Shown here: positions 1-5,216 of the stretch, one piece after another
Numbering within the stretch: the stretch's first letter is position 1
How the letters are laid out: the number at the start of each line of letters is the position of its first letter
Origin: Caldithrix sp. RBG_13_44_9
GTDB lineage: Bacteria > Calditrichota > Calditrichia > RBG-13-44-9
Direction of reading: 5' to 3'
NCBI GenBank assembly: GCA_001771055.1
Contig: MESS01000134.1
Location: forward strand, 11,709-16,924
Length of the DNA stretch: 5,216 nt
Position numbers and translations under genes: made by a program
The notes under the pieces: model-generated
Seen by the model: only the letters and a program-made list of their open reading frames with translations
What the model was told of the DNA's origin: nothing
Database searches by the model: none

Positions 1-519
1 CCCCAAATATCAGGATTTGAGGTTTGCAGAAAAATCCGGGAAAAGGGTATTAAGACTGCGGTGATCATGCTTACTGCCAAAGGAGAGGAAATCGATAAAG
101 TGTTGGGATTAGAACTTGGTGCAGATGACTACATAACCAAGCCGTTCAGTTTGCGAGAACTGCTGGCCCGGGTGAAGGCGGTGCTGAGAAGAACTGAAGA
201 GCAGGCATTGACGGCCAGGGATAGTGTGCGCATCGGCCGGATGGAGGTTAATTTTAAAACTTACAATGCCTATCTTGAAGGCAAGTCGGTAACCACCACT
301 CATAAAGAGTTTGAAATATTAAAATTTTTATGGCAGCACCGGGGAGAGGTGGTAAGCCGGGATCAGCTTTTAAATCAGGTGTGGGGATATTCTGAAAATC
401 CCACTACCCGGACGGTGGATAATTTTATCCTTAAACTGCGGCAAAAAGTGGAAAATGATCCGTCCCACCCGCAGCATATTTTGACAGTCCATGGCATCGG
501 TTACAAACTGATTGCCTGA
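1..519 (+). CDS. OmpR/PhoB-family response regulator, 5'-truncated by window edge
   Basis: This is the C-terminal 172 residues of a two-component response regulator, a cytoplasmic transcription factor phosphorylated by a sensor histidine kinase. The frame is open from base 1, so the GTG at 61 is an internal valine and not the start. The visible receiver half begins at the PQISGFEVC segment; the phospho-accepting Asp should lie only a few residues before the window. The conserved Thr of MLTAKG (visible residue 25) and the Lys of TKPF (residue 47) are present, so the receiver looks functional. From about residue 76 to the end is a winged-helix DNA-binding domain of PhoB type, with the recognition-helix segment TRTVDNFILKLRQKVE and the closing wing GIGYKL. 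No histidine kinase follows, so the partner must be upstream or elsewhere. Family assignment is firm; the regulon and signal cannot be told. Confidence 0.96.
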   Translation, partial: PQISGFEVCRKIREKGIKTAVIMLTAKGEEIDKVLGLELGADDYITKPFSLRELLARVKAVLRRTEEQALTARDSVRIGRMEVNFKTYNAYLEGKSVTTTHKEFEILKFLWQHRGEVVSRDQLLNQVWGYSENPTTRTVDNFILKLRQKVENDPSHPQHILTVHGIGYKLIA

Positions 520-720
520 AATAACATCAAGATATAATGCTCCGGAAATTTCATCGATTGAAAAATTGCAGGAATGATGAGCAGTCTGGTCAGGCAATTT
601 CATTCTCCGGAAAAATCAGCGGTGACAATTTTTTACAAAATTCAACTTGTTCATGACAATCCCGGGAATTTGATTCATTACATTATCTTAAAAATGAAAT
701 ACGGCAAATTCAGGACATCG
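520..720 (+). other. gap with possible folded leader
   Basis: There is no convincing gene here, although a frame stays open from ATG 574 into the downstream gene. That extension does not resemble a protein domain and its AGGA (570-573) abuts the ATG with no spacing. The region contains nested inverted repeats: a 9-bp pair ATTGCCTGA (511-519) with TCAGGCAAT (590-598), inside it TGCTC (538-542) with GAGCA (579-583), and innermost TTTCA (549-553) with TGAAA (559-563). It probably carries the promoter and 5' leader of the following gene, but I cannot name a promoter with confidence. Confidence 0.35.
712..715 (+). promoter_or_regulatory. ribosome binding site deciding the start at 721
   Basis: AGGA lies 5 nt before ATG 721. 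The other in-frame starts lack a usable site: ATG 694 is preceded by an A/T-rich run without a purine motif, and the AGGA before ATG 574 touches the codon. Confidence 0.55.
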
Positions 721-1773
721 ATGAAACTGATCATGCAGCTGTTTTTTGCCATGTTACTTTTTCAGAATGTAAACTCTTCTTCCTTGGCAGAAAATTGGCA
801 AAAAATTATAGACCTCAATGGTGAATGGAAATTTGAAATTGGCGACCAGCCAGCCTGGAACCAGCCAGATTTTAATGATAACTCCTGGAGTAAAATAACG
901 GTACCATCCAGCTGGGAAGACCAGGGATTCCCGGGTTACGATGGTTTTGCCTGGTACCGCAAGAAATTTATATTTACTTCTCAGAACTTTCCCAATTCCC
1001 TTTACCTTCTGCCTGGACGCATCGATGATGTGGATGAAGCATATCTGAATGGTCAGCTGATCGGTTCGGAAGGATCTTTTCCACCCAATTATCAAACGGC
1101 CTATTACCAGTTCCGCAAGTATCTTATCCCCCCCGGCCTATTAAAGTTGAACGGAGAAAATGTCATTGCCGTCAGGGTATTTGATGAGGAACTGGCGGGT
1201 GGTATTCTGGAAGGTGATATCGGTATTTTTATCGACCAGGATGAATTGATCCCGGAAATCAATCTGGCAGGTATCTGGAAATTCAAAACCGGTGACAGTC
1301 TGAATTGGAAGGAAAAACAGTACCAGGATGATCAGTGGCAACAGATCACAGTGCCGGGTTTCTGGGAAGACCAGGGGCAGAGAGATTATGATGGCTTTGC
1401 CTGGTACCGGCTTCATTTTAAAATTCCAGCCCAACTAAAAAAACAGAAATTGATTTTGCTGCTGGGAAAAATCGATGACCTGGATGAATGTTTTCTGAAT
1501 GGTTCGCGGATTGGCCACACCGGTGATATGAATGCTCCACCGGAAGAAATTTCCTTTGATAATGAATATCGGGAATTGCGGGCTTATTTTATTCCTGACA
1601 ACCAGCTGTTACTGCCGGAAGGAAATATTCTGGCGGTCCGGGTATATGACGGATTTATTGATGGGGGTATCTATGAAGGACCGGTAGGAATTATCACCCG
1701 AGAAAGTTATTTGAAATGGCTGGATCGAATTAAAGAACAAAAATGGAACATCTTTGAAAAATTATTCAAATGA
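721..1773 (+). CDS. secreted protein with two tandem GH2-type sugar-binding-like domains
   Basis: The 350-residue product starts with a signal peptide: hydrophobic residues about 3-14 and a likely signal peptidase I site after SSSLA (residue 23). Two homologous beta-sandwich units follow, about residues 30-176 and 179-335. Each has a WKF strand, an ITVP-x-x-WEDQG motif, YDGFAWYR, a (G)-x-IDD-x-DE-x-x-LNG motif and AVRV-x-D near its end. These motifs resemble the N-terminal sugar-binding (galactose-binding-like, jelly-roll) domain of glycoside hydrolase family 2. No TIM barrel or catalytic acid region is present, so it is more likely a binding or periplasmic/outer-surface accessory protein than an enzyme. 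The last 15 residues are a basic/aromatic tail. ATG 721 is chosen because AGGA (712-715) sits 5 nt upstream and it places the signal peptide at the N-terminus; in-frame ATGs at 694 (longer basic n-region, no ribosome site) and 574 are alternatives. Ligand and function are unknown. Confidence 0.85.
   Translation: MKLIMQLFFAMLLFQNVNSSSLAENWQKIIDLNGEWKFEIGDQPAWNQPDFNDNSWSKITVPSSWEDQGFPGYDGFAWYRKKFIFTSQNFPNSLYLLPGRIDDVDEAYLNGQLIGSEGSFPPNYQTAYYQFRKYLIPPGLLKLNGENVIAVRVFDEELAGGILEGDIGIFIDQDELIPEINLAGIWKFKTGDSLNWKEKQYQDDQWQQITVPGFWEDQGQRDYDGFAWYRLHFKIPAQLKKQKLILLLGKIDDLDECFLNGSRIGHTGDMNAPPEEISFDNEYRELRAYFIPDNQLLLPEGNILAVRVYDGFIDGGIYEGPVGIITRESYLKWLDRIKEQKWNIFEKLFK
811..1770 (+). repeat. intragenic tandem domain duplication, about 450-bp period
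   Basis: The two domains of the secreted protein are also recognisable as DNA repeats. TGGGAAGACCAGGG occurs at 913-926 and 1363-1376, TTTGCCTGGTACCG at 946-959 and 1396-1409, and related ATCGATGA-x-x-TGGATGAA segments begin at 1021 and 1471, all exactly 450 nt apart. The spacing grows to 465 nt near the ends of the units (the Asn of GENVIAVRV against that of EGNILAVRV), so the second copy carries about five extra residues. Roughly half of the first 53 residues of each unit are identical by hand alignment. Confidence 0.9.
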
Positions 1774-1924
1774 ACAGTTGTCAGAAACAGTTACAAGGCA
1801 AATGATCTTTGATTGTCCAGATATTCTGAACCACCCCTCTGATGATTTAATGGTCATTTTCGCATCCCTGTTCTCCACAATCAGAACCAAATTACTTTAA
1901 TACTTCCTTACGATTTACCCAACA
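1774..1924. other. intergenic spacer without a recognised feature
   Basis: No open frame with a ribosome site and no RNA gene is apparent. There is a short direct repeat AACAGTT just after the stop codon and a weak 7-bp inverted pair TGATTGT (1810-1816) with ACAATCA (1877-1883). No GC-rich hairpin followed by a T-run, so no intrinsic terminator for the upstream gene can be called. Confidence 0.4.
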
Positions 1925-2058
1925 GGTTAATTCACAAACTTGAAAAAAGTCAAGTTATTGTTCATTCATCATTTGCCACGGGTTTAAACCCGTGGCAAGG
2001 TATAGAAATTACTTTTACTAAATTTAATCCAATTGGATAATAATTTTGTGAATTAACC
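1925..2058. repeat. nested inverted-repeat block, possible MITE-like or REP-type element
   Basis: A perfect 14-bp inverted repeat, GGTTAATTCACAAA (1925-1938) with TTTGTGAATTAACC (2045-2058), brackets a 134-nt segment. Inside it are three further dyads in order: ACTTGA/TCAAGT (1938-1943 with 1950-1955, 6-nt loop), a perfect 26-bp palindrome (1973-1998) and the 12-bp palindrome ATCCAATTGGAT (2027-2038). The segment is non-coding. The size and bracketing arms recall a small non-autonomous mobile element, but no target-site duplication is visible at the borders. Alternatively it is a structured leader of the downstream permease gene. The repeats are seen directly; their nature is inferred. Confidence 0.55.
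1973..1998. repeat. perfect 26-bp palindrome with GTTTAAAC core
   Basis: The left half TTGCCACGGGTTT is followed immediately by its exact reverse complement, centred between 1985 and 1986. As single strand it would form an 11-bp stem with a 4-nt loop. Flanking bases (T 1972, G 1999) end the symmetry. No T-run follows on either side, which argues against a terminator. Palindromes with this GCCACGGG/CCCGTGGC style are, from memory, found as dispersed intergenic repeats in several bacterial lineages; that recollection is not verified here. Confidence 0.85.
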
Positions 2059-2111
2059 AAGCCAAGAATAATTGCCTTTTAAATCTCAGACAAGTTCCAG
2101 TAAATTAAGTT

Positions 2112-2990
2112 ATGGTTCGCTTTAAACTGATTTTAACGGCCATTTTCTGGGGCGGAACTTTTATCGCCGGTCGAATAGTCACCAGGGAAATGGAGCCCTT
2201 TACCGCTGCCTTCCTGCGTTTTGCAATCGCCTCCATTTTCCTGCTGGGTATCACCTGGAAAATCGAGGGAAAATTTCCGGGAATAAGTTGGCAGTCATTC
2301 ATCTTGCTGACTCTTCTGGGATTGAGCGGTATCGCAGCCTATAATTTTTTCTTTTTCAGCGGATTGAAGACGATTCCGGCTGGCAGAGCTGCAGTAATTA
2401 TCGCCAATAATCCAATCCTCATCAGTATCTTATCAGTACTTATCTTCAAAGAAAAAATCACTCTAATCCGGGTAGCCGGCATTCTTTGTTCAGTGAGCGG
2501 GGCAGTGATAGCAATTTCCCGCGGAAATCTGCAGGATTTGTCCGGTCAATTGGGAATCGGGGAATTATATATTTTTATGTGCGTGCTTAGCTGGGTTACC
2601 TACTCACTCTTAGGAAAAACGGTGATGGGTAAAGTATCTCCCCTGATATCCGTAACCTACTCCTCACTAATTGGTACCATACTACTAATCATTCCCAGTG
2701 TTCGAGAGGGTTTGGCTGAAAAAATATTTTTATTTTCTGGAGAAAGCTGGCTTGGCGTGATCTATCTGGGTTTCTTCGGTACCGTGCTGGGATTTTTATG
2801 GTATTATCAGGGAATTAAAAGCATCGGTCCAATGAAGGCCAGCATTTTCATCAATTTTGTTCCCATCAGTGCACTCTTTTTATCATACTTCCTTCTGCAG
2901 GAACCACTGAATATTACTTTGTTTTTTGGTACCGCAATGGTGGTTGGCGGTGTCTATCTGACTAATAAATCGCAGTTATCCAAGAAATAA
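2112..2990 (+). CDS. EamA-family (drug/metabolite transporter superfamily) permease
   Basis: The 292-residue protein is almost wholly hydrophobic, with about ten transmembrane helices arranged as two EamA repeats (roughly residues 4-133 and 145-283), the usual length and layout for this family. The first helix carries the typical WGGTFIAGR motif, followed by the EPFTAAFLRF segment at the start of helix 2; the second half has the matching W-x-x-YSLLGK motif. Known members export or exchange metabolites, amino acids or drugs across the inner membrane, but substrate cannot be read from the sequence. ATG 2112 is chosen because it begins directly before helix 1; no good Shine-Dalgarno motif precedes it (TAAATTAAGTT), so translation initiation may be weak or A/T-driven. 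It is preceded by the inverted-repeat block and converges with cbiO, 43 nt apart. It has no evident functional link to the nickel operon. Confidence 0.93.
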   Translation: MVRFKLILTAIFWGGTFIAGRIVTREMEPFTAAFLRFAIASIFLLGITWKIEGKFPGISWQSFILLTLLGLSGIAAYNFFFFSGLKTIPAGRAAVIIANNPILISILSVLIFKEKITLIRVAGILCSVSGAVIAISRGNLQDLSGQLGIGELYIFMCVLSWVTYSLLGKTVMGKVSPLISVTYSSLIGTILLIIPSVREGLAEKIFLFSGESWLGVIYLGFFGTVLGFLWYYQGIKSIGPMKASIFINFVPISALFLSYFLLQEPLNITLFFGTAMVVGGVYLTNKSQLSKK

Positions 2991-3033
2991 GAATATAGAA
3001 TTCAATTGTAAATAATTACAGGCAATGACCCAA
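2991..3033. other. convergent intergenic gap
   Basis: This 43-nt A/T-rich spacer separates the stops of the permease and cbiO genes. A 5-bp dyad TGTAA/TTACA with a 4-nt loop lies within it. It is too weak and lacks flanking T-runs to be called a bidirectional terminator. Confidence 0.3.
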
Positions 3034-3804
3034 TCACCGATTATTAATCTTCTGCATAGATTTAAATTTTTTTACACTATGGGGCGTTTGCATCCTTAAA
3101 GGCAGTTCCAGATCATTTTCCTCTAAAATCATCCGATCGCTCAGCAGTTCCTGACTGCGGCCGTCAGCTACTATTTTACCTTTATTGAGTATCATCACCC
3201 GTTGACAGGTATCCAGTGCCATATCCAGATCATGGGTCGTAAGAATAATGGTATGAGGATTTTTTTGCAACCAGCGGATAATTTTACGGCGGTGGGACAG
3301 GTCAAGATTGCTGGTGGGTTCATCCAGGGCAATGATTCTGGGATCCATGGCAACAACAGTGGCCAGGCTGGCCAGCTTGCGCTCTCCAAAACTTAAATGG
3401 AATGAGGACCGCTTCTGATAACCTTCCAGACCCACACTCTGTAAAGCATTTTCCACTCTCTGCCGGACTTCGTCAGCAGGCAGCCCTTGATTTAATGGAC
3501 CGAAGGCAATATCCTCAAAAATGGTGGGACAAAATAGCTGATCGTCCGGATTTTGGAAAACTACTCCTACCCATTGCTTAATCTGCGGGAGGTTGCTTCG
3601 GTTCAGAGAAAGGCTGAGAATTTCCAACAGCCCTTTCCCCTGCCGGACCCCATTCAACAAGGTAATTAAAGTTGATTTTCCGGAGCCGTTGGGGCCAACG
3701 ATCGCCATTTTCTCACCTTCCGGAACACTAAAAGATATTTCCTGCAGGGCCGGAGTCCCATCCGGATAAGAGTAACTCAGATTTTCAGCTTTCACTGCCA
3801 GCAT
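3034..3804 (-). CDS. cbiO: nickel/cobalt ECF transporter ATP-binding subunit (ECF-A)
   Basis: This 256-residue ABC ATPase would energise metal uptake from the cytoplasmic face of an energy-coupling-factor transporter, probably as a homodimer since only one A gene is present. It shows Walker A GPNGSGKST (residues 37-45), Q-loop FQNPDDQLF (Q84), signature LSFGERK (137-143), Walker B IIALDEP (157-163), D-loop SNLD (165-168) and the switch His of TTHD (H191). The NPDDQLF sequence after the Q-loop Gln is typical of ECF ATPases. The signature has Phe in place of the usual Gly (LSFGE for LSGGQ), a variant I recall from other CbiO-type proteins. It lies 54 nt downstream of cbiQ in the same operon. 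The start ATG has only a distant AAAGG (3819-3823, 14 nt away), and no alternative in-frame start lies upstream nearby. Metal specificity is inferred from nikR. Confidence 0.95.
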   Translation of the reverse strand: MLAVKAENLSYSYPDGTPALQEISFSVPEGEKMAIVGPNGSGKSTLITLLNGVRQGKGLLEILSLSLNRSNLPQIKQWVGVVFQNPDDQLFCPTIFEDIAFGPLNQGLPADEVRQRVENALQSVGLEGYQKRSSFHLSFGERKLASLATVVAMDPRIIALDEPTSNLDLSHRRKIIRWLQKNPHTIILTTHDLDMALDTCQRVMILNKGKIVADGRSQELLSDRMILEENDLELPLRMQTPHSVKKFKSMQKINNR

Positions 3805-3858
3805 ATTTGAGATTCTAACCTTTCAGTATCATTCTGCTCGTTCAAAAAAACTTATCAA

Positions 3859-4623
3859 TCAGAAAGGGATTGACAACAGCGGCACAAGTAAAATTGACAG
3901 AAAAATTACCGCAGCAATAGTATCAGTTTTTTTCCAGCGCAAATCATTGAGGGTATGAATTGTTCCCTGAAAACCCCTGGATTCCATGGCCAGATAAATC
4001 CGTTCTCCTCTTTCATAGGTCCGGATAAACAACATTCCAATCATATTGGCAATAATCTTAAGTCGTTTGCCAAGGGAGAGTCTGAGATAACGGGACTGAT
4101 AGGCCATCAGCATCCGTTCCACCTCATCGATCAGCAGAAAGATAAAACGATACATAAATGAAACGATAGCAGTCATTATTGGTGGTACCCGCAGTTTTTC
4201 CAGGCCTTTTAAAAGCATCATAAAATCGGTGGTGATAGTCAGCACAATAGAAATAAACAAAACTAAAATTGATTTGGCATTGATCAGAAAAAATTTCTGA
4301 AGGCCTGAAATTGAAATTGCGATCCCGAAGAACTGCCGAGGGGTTTCATTGGGCAGGGGAAAAAAGGGAATAAGAATGGTGATCAAAAATATCATGGGAT
4401 ACAATTTAAAAAGCTTGGACAAAAAGTGCAGGATGGAAATTCGGCTGAGCCCGGCAAATGCAATTGGTATGACAAGATAGAACAACAACCACTGTTTTCT
4501 TTCATAACTGACAGTGACTACCATTATGATGAATACCATCATCATCAGTAATTTCAGCCGGGGATCAAATAAATGCACCAGGCTGTTCCCTTCGCGATGA
4601 TGATCTAAAAATTCATGCTTCAT
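3859..4623 (-). CDS. cbiQ: nickel/cobalt ECF transporter transmembrane subunit (ECF-T)
   Basis: This 254-residue inner-membrane protein couples ATP hydrolysis by CbiO to the substrate-binding S component. The N-terminus EFLDHH...HLFDPRLKL (DPRLK at 20-24) is the hallmark of CbiQ/EcfT. Hydrophobic segments lie near 25-38, 46-58, 75-90, 113-130 and 237-253. The two coupling-helix motifs that dock onto the ATPase are at 174-179 (AYQSRY, a degenerate Ala-Arg-Gly motif with Tyr for Gly) and 212-217 (AMESRG, canonical). Length matches the family. Ribosome site GGAGAG (4632-4637) lies 8 nt before ATG 4623. The ATG overlaps the stop of a tiny upstream frame as ATGA, suggesting translational coupling. 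No cbiM/nikM S component is adjacent in the window. Ni rather than Co as the substrate is inferred from nikR. Confidence 0.94.
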   Translation of the reverse strand: MKHEFLDHHREGNSLVHLFDPRLKLLMMMVFIIMVVTVSYERKQWLLFYLVIPIAFAGLSRISILHFLSKLFKLYPMIFLITILIPFFPLPNETPRQFFGIAISISGLQKFFLINAKSILVLFISIVLTITTDFMMLLKGLEKLRVPPIMTAIVSFMYRFIFLLIDEVERMLMAYQSRYLRLSLGKRLKIIANMIGMLFIRTYERGERIYLAMESRGFQGTIHTLNDLRWKKTDTIAAVIFLSILLVPLLSIPF

Positions 4624-4694
4624 CGCTTTAACTCTCCCAGAGTTTTTTCCTGGAAGTTAGATTTACGCTCAGCAGAGACAATCACAACGGGCAT
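4620..4694 (-). CDS. candidate 24-codon small ORF coupled to cbiQ
   Basis: The nikR-cbiQ gap holds a short frame starting MPVVIVSAERK and ending TLGELKR. Its ATG at 4694 is preceded by AGGAG (4703-4707) at 8 nt, the best ribosome site in the window, and its TGA (4620-4622) overlaps the cbiQ ATG (4621-4623). The same frame can begin 24 nt earlier at ATG 4718 (32 codons, start MHPPGAFFMP), but that start lacks a good ribosome site. The peptide is mixed polar with no membrane span, and I recognise no family. It could be a real small protein, a leader peptide that couples cbiQ translation to nikR, or the remnant of a deleted gene. Chance cannot be excluded for so short a frame. Confidence 0.4.
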   Translation of the reverse strand: MPVVIVSAERKSNFQEKTLGELKR

Positions 4695-4702
4695 GAAAAA
4701 AG

Positions 4703-4707
4703 CTCCT
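4703..4707 (-). promoter_or_regulatory. strong Shine-Dalgarno site before the small ORF
   Basis: On the minus strand this reads AGGAG, 8 nt before ATG 4694. It is too far from the cbiQ ATG (about 80 nt) to serve that gene, which has its own GGAGAG, so it is the main reason to take the small frame seriously. Confidence 0.45.
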
Positions 4708-4722
4708 GGTGGATGCATATCT

Positions 4723-5136
4723 CTATACCAGGTACTTTCCGGTGGAAGTAAGATTTAATTTGCCGTGTTTTACACCTTTGGCCGCAATCAGTAAATCAGC
4801 CAGGCTCTTCAATTTCTGACTTTCGCCCTGCATGACAATGACTTCGATGCAATTATCATGATCCAGATGAATGTGCATGGCAGAAAGAATCAGGTTATGA
4901 TGTTTGTGCTGGATATCGGTCAACTTTTCACTCAGTTCCCGCCGGTGATGGTTGTAAAGAATATGCAGTACTCCCACTGCATCGCCATTCTCTTCTATCT
5001 CTTCCTCTACCAGTTCCTTGCGGATCAGATCACGGATGGCCTCAGAGCGATTGGAGTAATTTTTGCGCCGGATCAACAGATCGAATTTCTTGATCAGGGT
5101 TACGGGTATCGATACCCCAAAGCGAATTAAGCTCAT
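4723..5136 (-). CDS. nikR: nickel-responsive transcriptional regulator NikR
   Basis: This 137-residue protein is a NikR repressor: a tetrameric cytoplasmic Ni(II) sensor that binds operators of nickel-uptake genes when nickel is plentiful. Residues 1-45 form the ribbon-helix-helix DNA-binding domain (RFGVSIP strand, then NYSNRSEAIRDLIR). Residues from about 53 form the ACT-like metal-binding and tetramerisation domain. Aligned by hand with E. coli NikR, whose ligands are His76, His87, His89 and Cys95, the equivalents here are H77, H88, H90 and C96 in QHKHH and MHIHLDHDNC, so all four high-affinity ligands are retained. The late RG/KGVKHGKL segment also matches. The start MSLIRFGVSIP is the usual family N-terminus, though only a weak GGTTAGA precedes it. 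It is the first gene of a minus-strand operon with cbiQ and cbiO and probably represses it. Confidence 0.97.
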   Translation of the reverse strand: MSLIRFGVSIPVTLIKKFDLLIRRKNYSNRSEAIRDLIRKELVEEEIEENGDAVGVLHILYNHHRRELSEKLTDIQHKHHNLILSAMHIHLDHDNCIEVIVMQGESQKLKSLADLLIAAKGVKHGKLNLTSTGKYLV

Positions 5137-5166
5137 AGTCTAACCAGTAATATTTTTTTAAAAAAA

Positions 5167-5204
5167 GTAACACGTTTCAGCCGAATTTTCAAGCAAATTG
5201 TTAC
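5167..5204. promoter_or_regulatory. candidate NikR operator upstream of nikR
   Basis: GTAACAC (5167-5173) and TTGTTAC (5198-5204) form an inverted repeat with one mismatch and a 24-nt spacer, 31-68 nt before the nikR ATG. GTGTTAC/GTAACAC half-sites are, from memory, the predicted NikR motif in some delta-proteobacteria, but in the opposite order with a shorter spacer. On the minus strand TTGAAA (5184-5189) could act as a -35 box between the half-sites, so binding would block the promoter. Location fits autoregulation; the unusual geometry keeps confidence low. Confidence 0.3.
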
Positions 5205-5216
5205 AAAGAAGAAAAG

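Noticed and set aside
61..519. Response regulator starting at GTG 61
   Set aside because: The frame is open to base 1 and the residues before 61 match the receiver domain, so this is an internal valine in a gene cut by the window.
574..720. N-terminal extension of the secreted protein from ATG 574 or ATG 694
   Set aside because: It would place 49 (or 9) residues before a clear signal peptide. The 574 ribosome motif has no spacing and 694 has none, while 721 has a well-placed AGGA.
1799..1816. Terminator after the secreted-protein gene
   Set aside because: Only a 4-bp CAAA/TTTG stem is present, without GC pairs or a following T-run.
2046..2072. Promoter-like TTGTGA and AATAAT ahead of the permease gene
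   Set aside because: The 15-nt spacer is short, the -35 matches only 4 of 6, and the region is A/T-rich enough to give such matches by chance.
3202..3396. Plus-strand open frame inside cbiO
   Set aside because: It is antisense to the well-supported ATPase motifs, and its translation has no recognisable features.
4858..5130. Plus-strand open frame opposite nikR
   Set aside because: It is the antisense shadow of a gene with all NikR motifs intact.
5151..5166. T-run then A-run near the nikR start as a terminator
   Set aside because: The T7/A7 stretch is self-complementary but has no GC stem, and lies in the nikR leader; it more likely reflects an A/T-rich promoter region.

Overview
The window reads as ordinary bacterial chromosome of moderate-to-low GC (judged by eye), with standard genetic code and short intergenic gaps. 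Gene content (OmpR/PhoB-type response regulator, secreted protein with tandem GH2-type sugar-binding-like domains, EamA permease, NikR plus a nickel/cobalt ECF transporter) fits a Gram-negative environmental bacterium, possibly of the FCB/Calditrichota/KSB1 type. That placement is an inference from gene style only and is weak.

Layout. Positions 1-519 (+) hold the C-terminal part of a two-component response regulator cut by the window edge. After a 201-nt gap, 721-1773 (+) encodes a secreted protein made of two copies of a roughly 150-residue beta-sandwich domain. The stretch 1774-2111 is non-coding; its second half is packed with inverted repeats, including a perfect 26-bp palindrome and a 14-bp inverted repeat that encloses the structured segment. 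Positions 2112-2990 (+) encode a ten-helix EamA/DMT permease, convergent with the minus-strand genes that follow.

Positions 5136-3034 (-) form a compact nickel operon read right to left: nikR (Ni-responsive repressor with all four metal ligands intact), a possible 24-codon ORF, cbiQ (ECF-T membrane subunit) and cbiO (ECF-A ATPase). NikR would sense cytoplasmic Ni(II) and repress the transporter, whose T and A subunits are here. The substrate-binding S component (CbiM/NikM) is not in the window; it must lie beyond position 5216 or elsewhere, or has been lost. An imperfect inverted repeat of GTAACAC half-sites upstream of nikR is a candidate autoregulatory operator.

The points most worth a second look are the nested inverted-repeat block at 1925-2058, the tiny ORF whose stop overlaps the cbiQ start, and the candidate NikR site. 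I see no tRNA, rRNA, CRISPR array, transposase or convincing intrinsic terminator.
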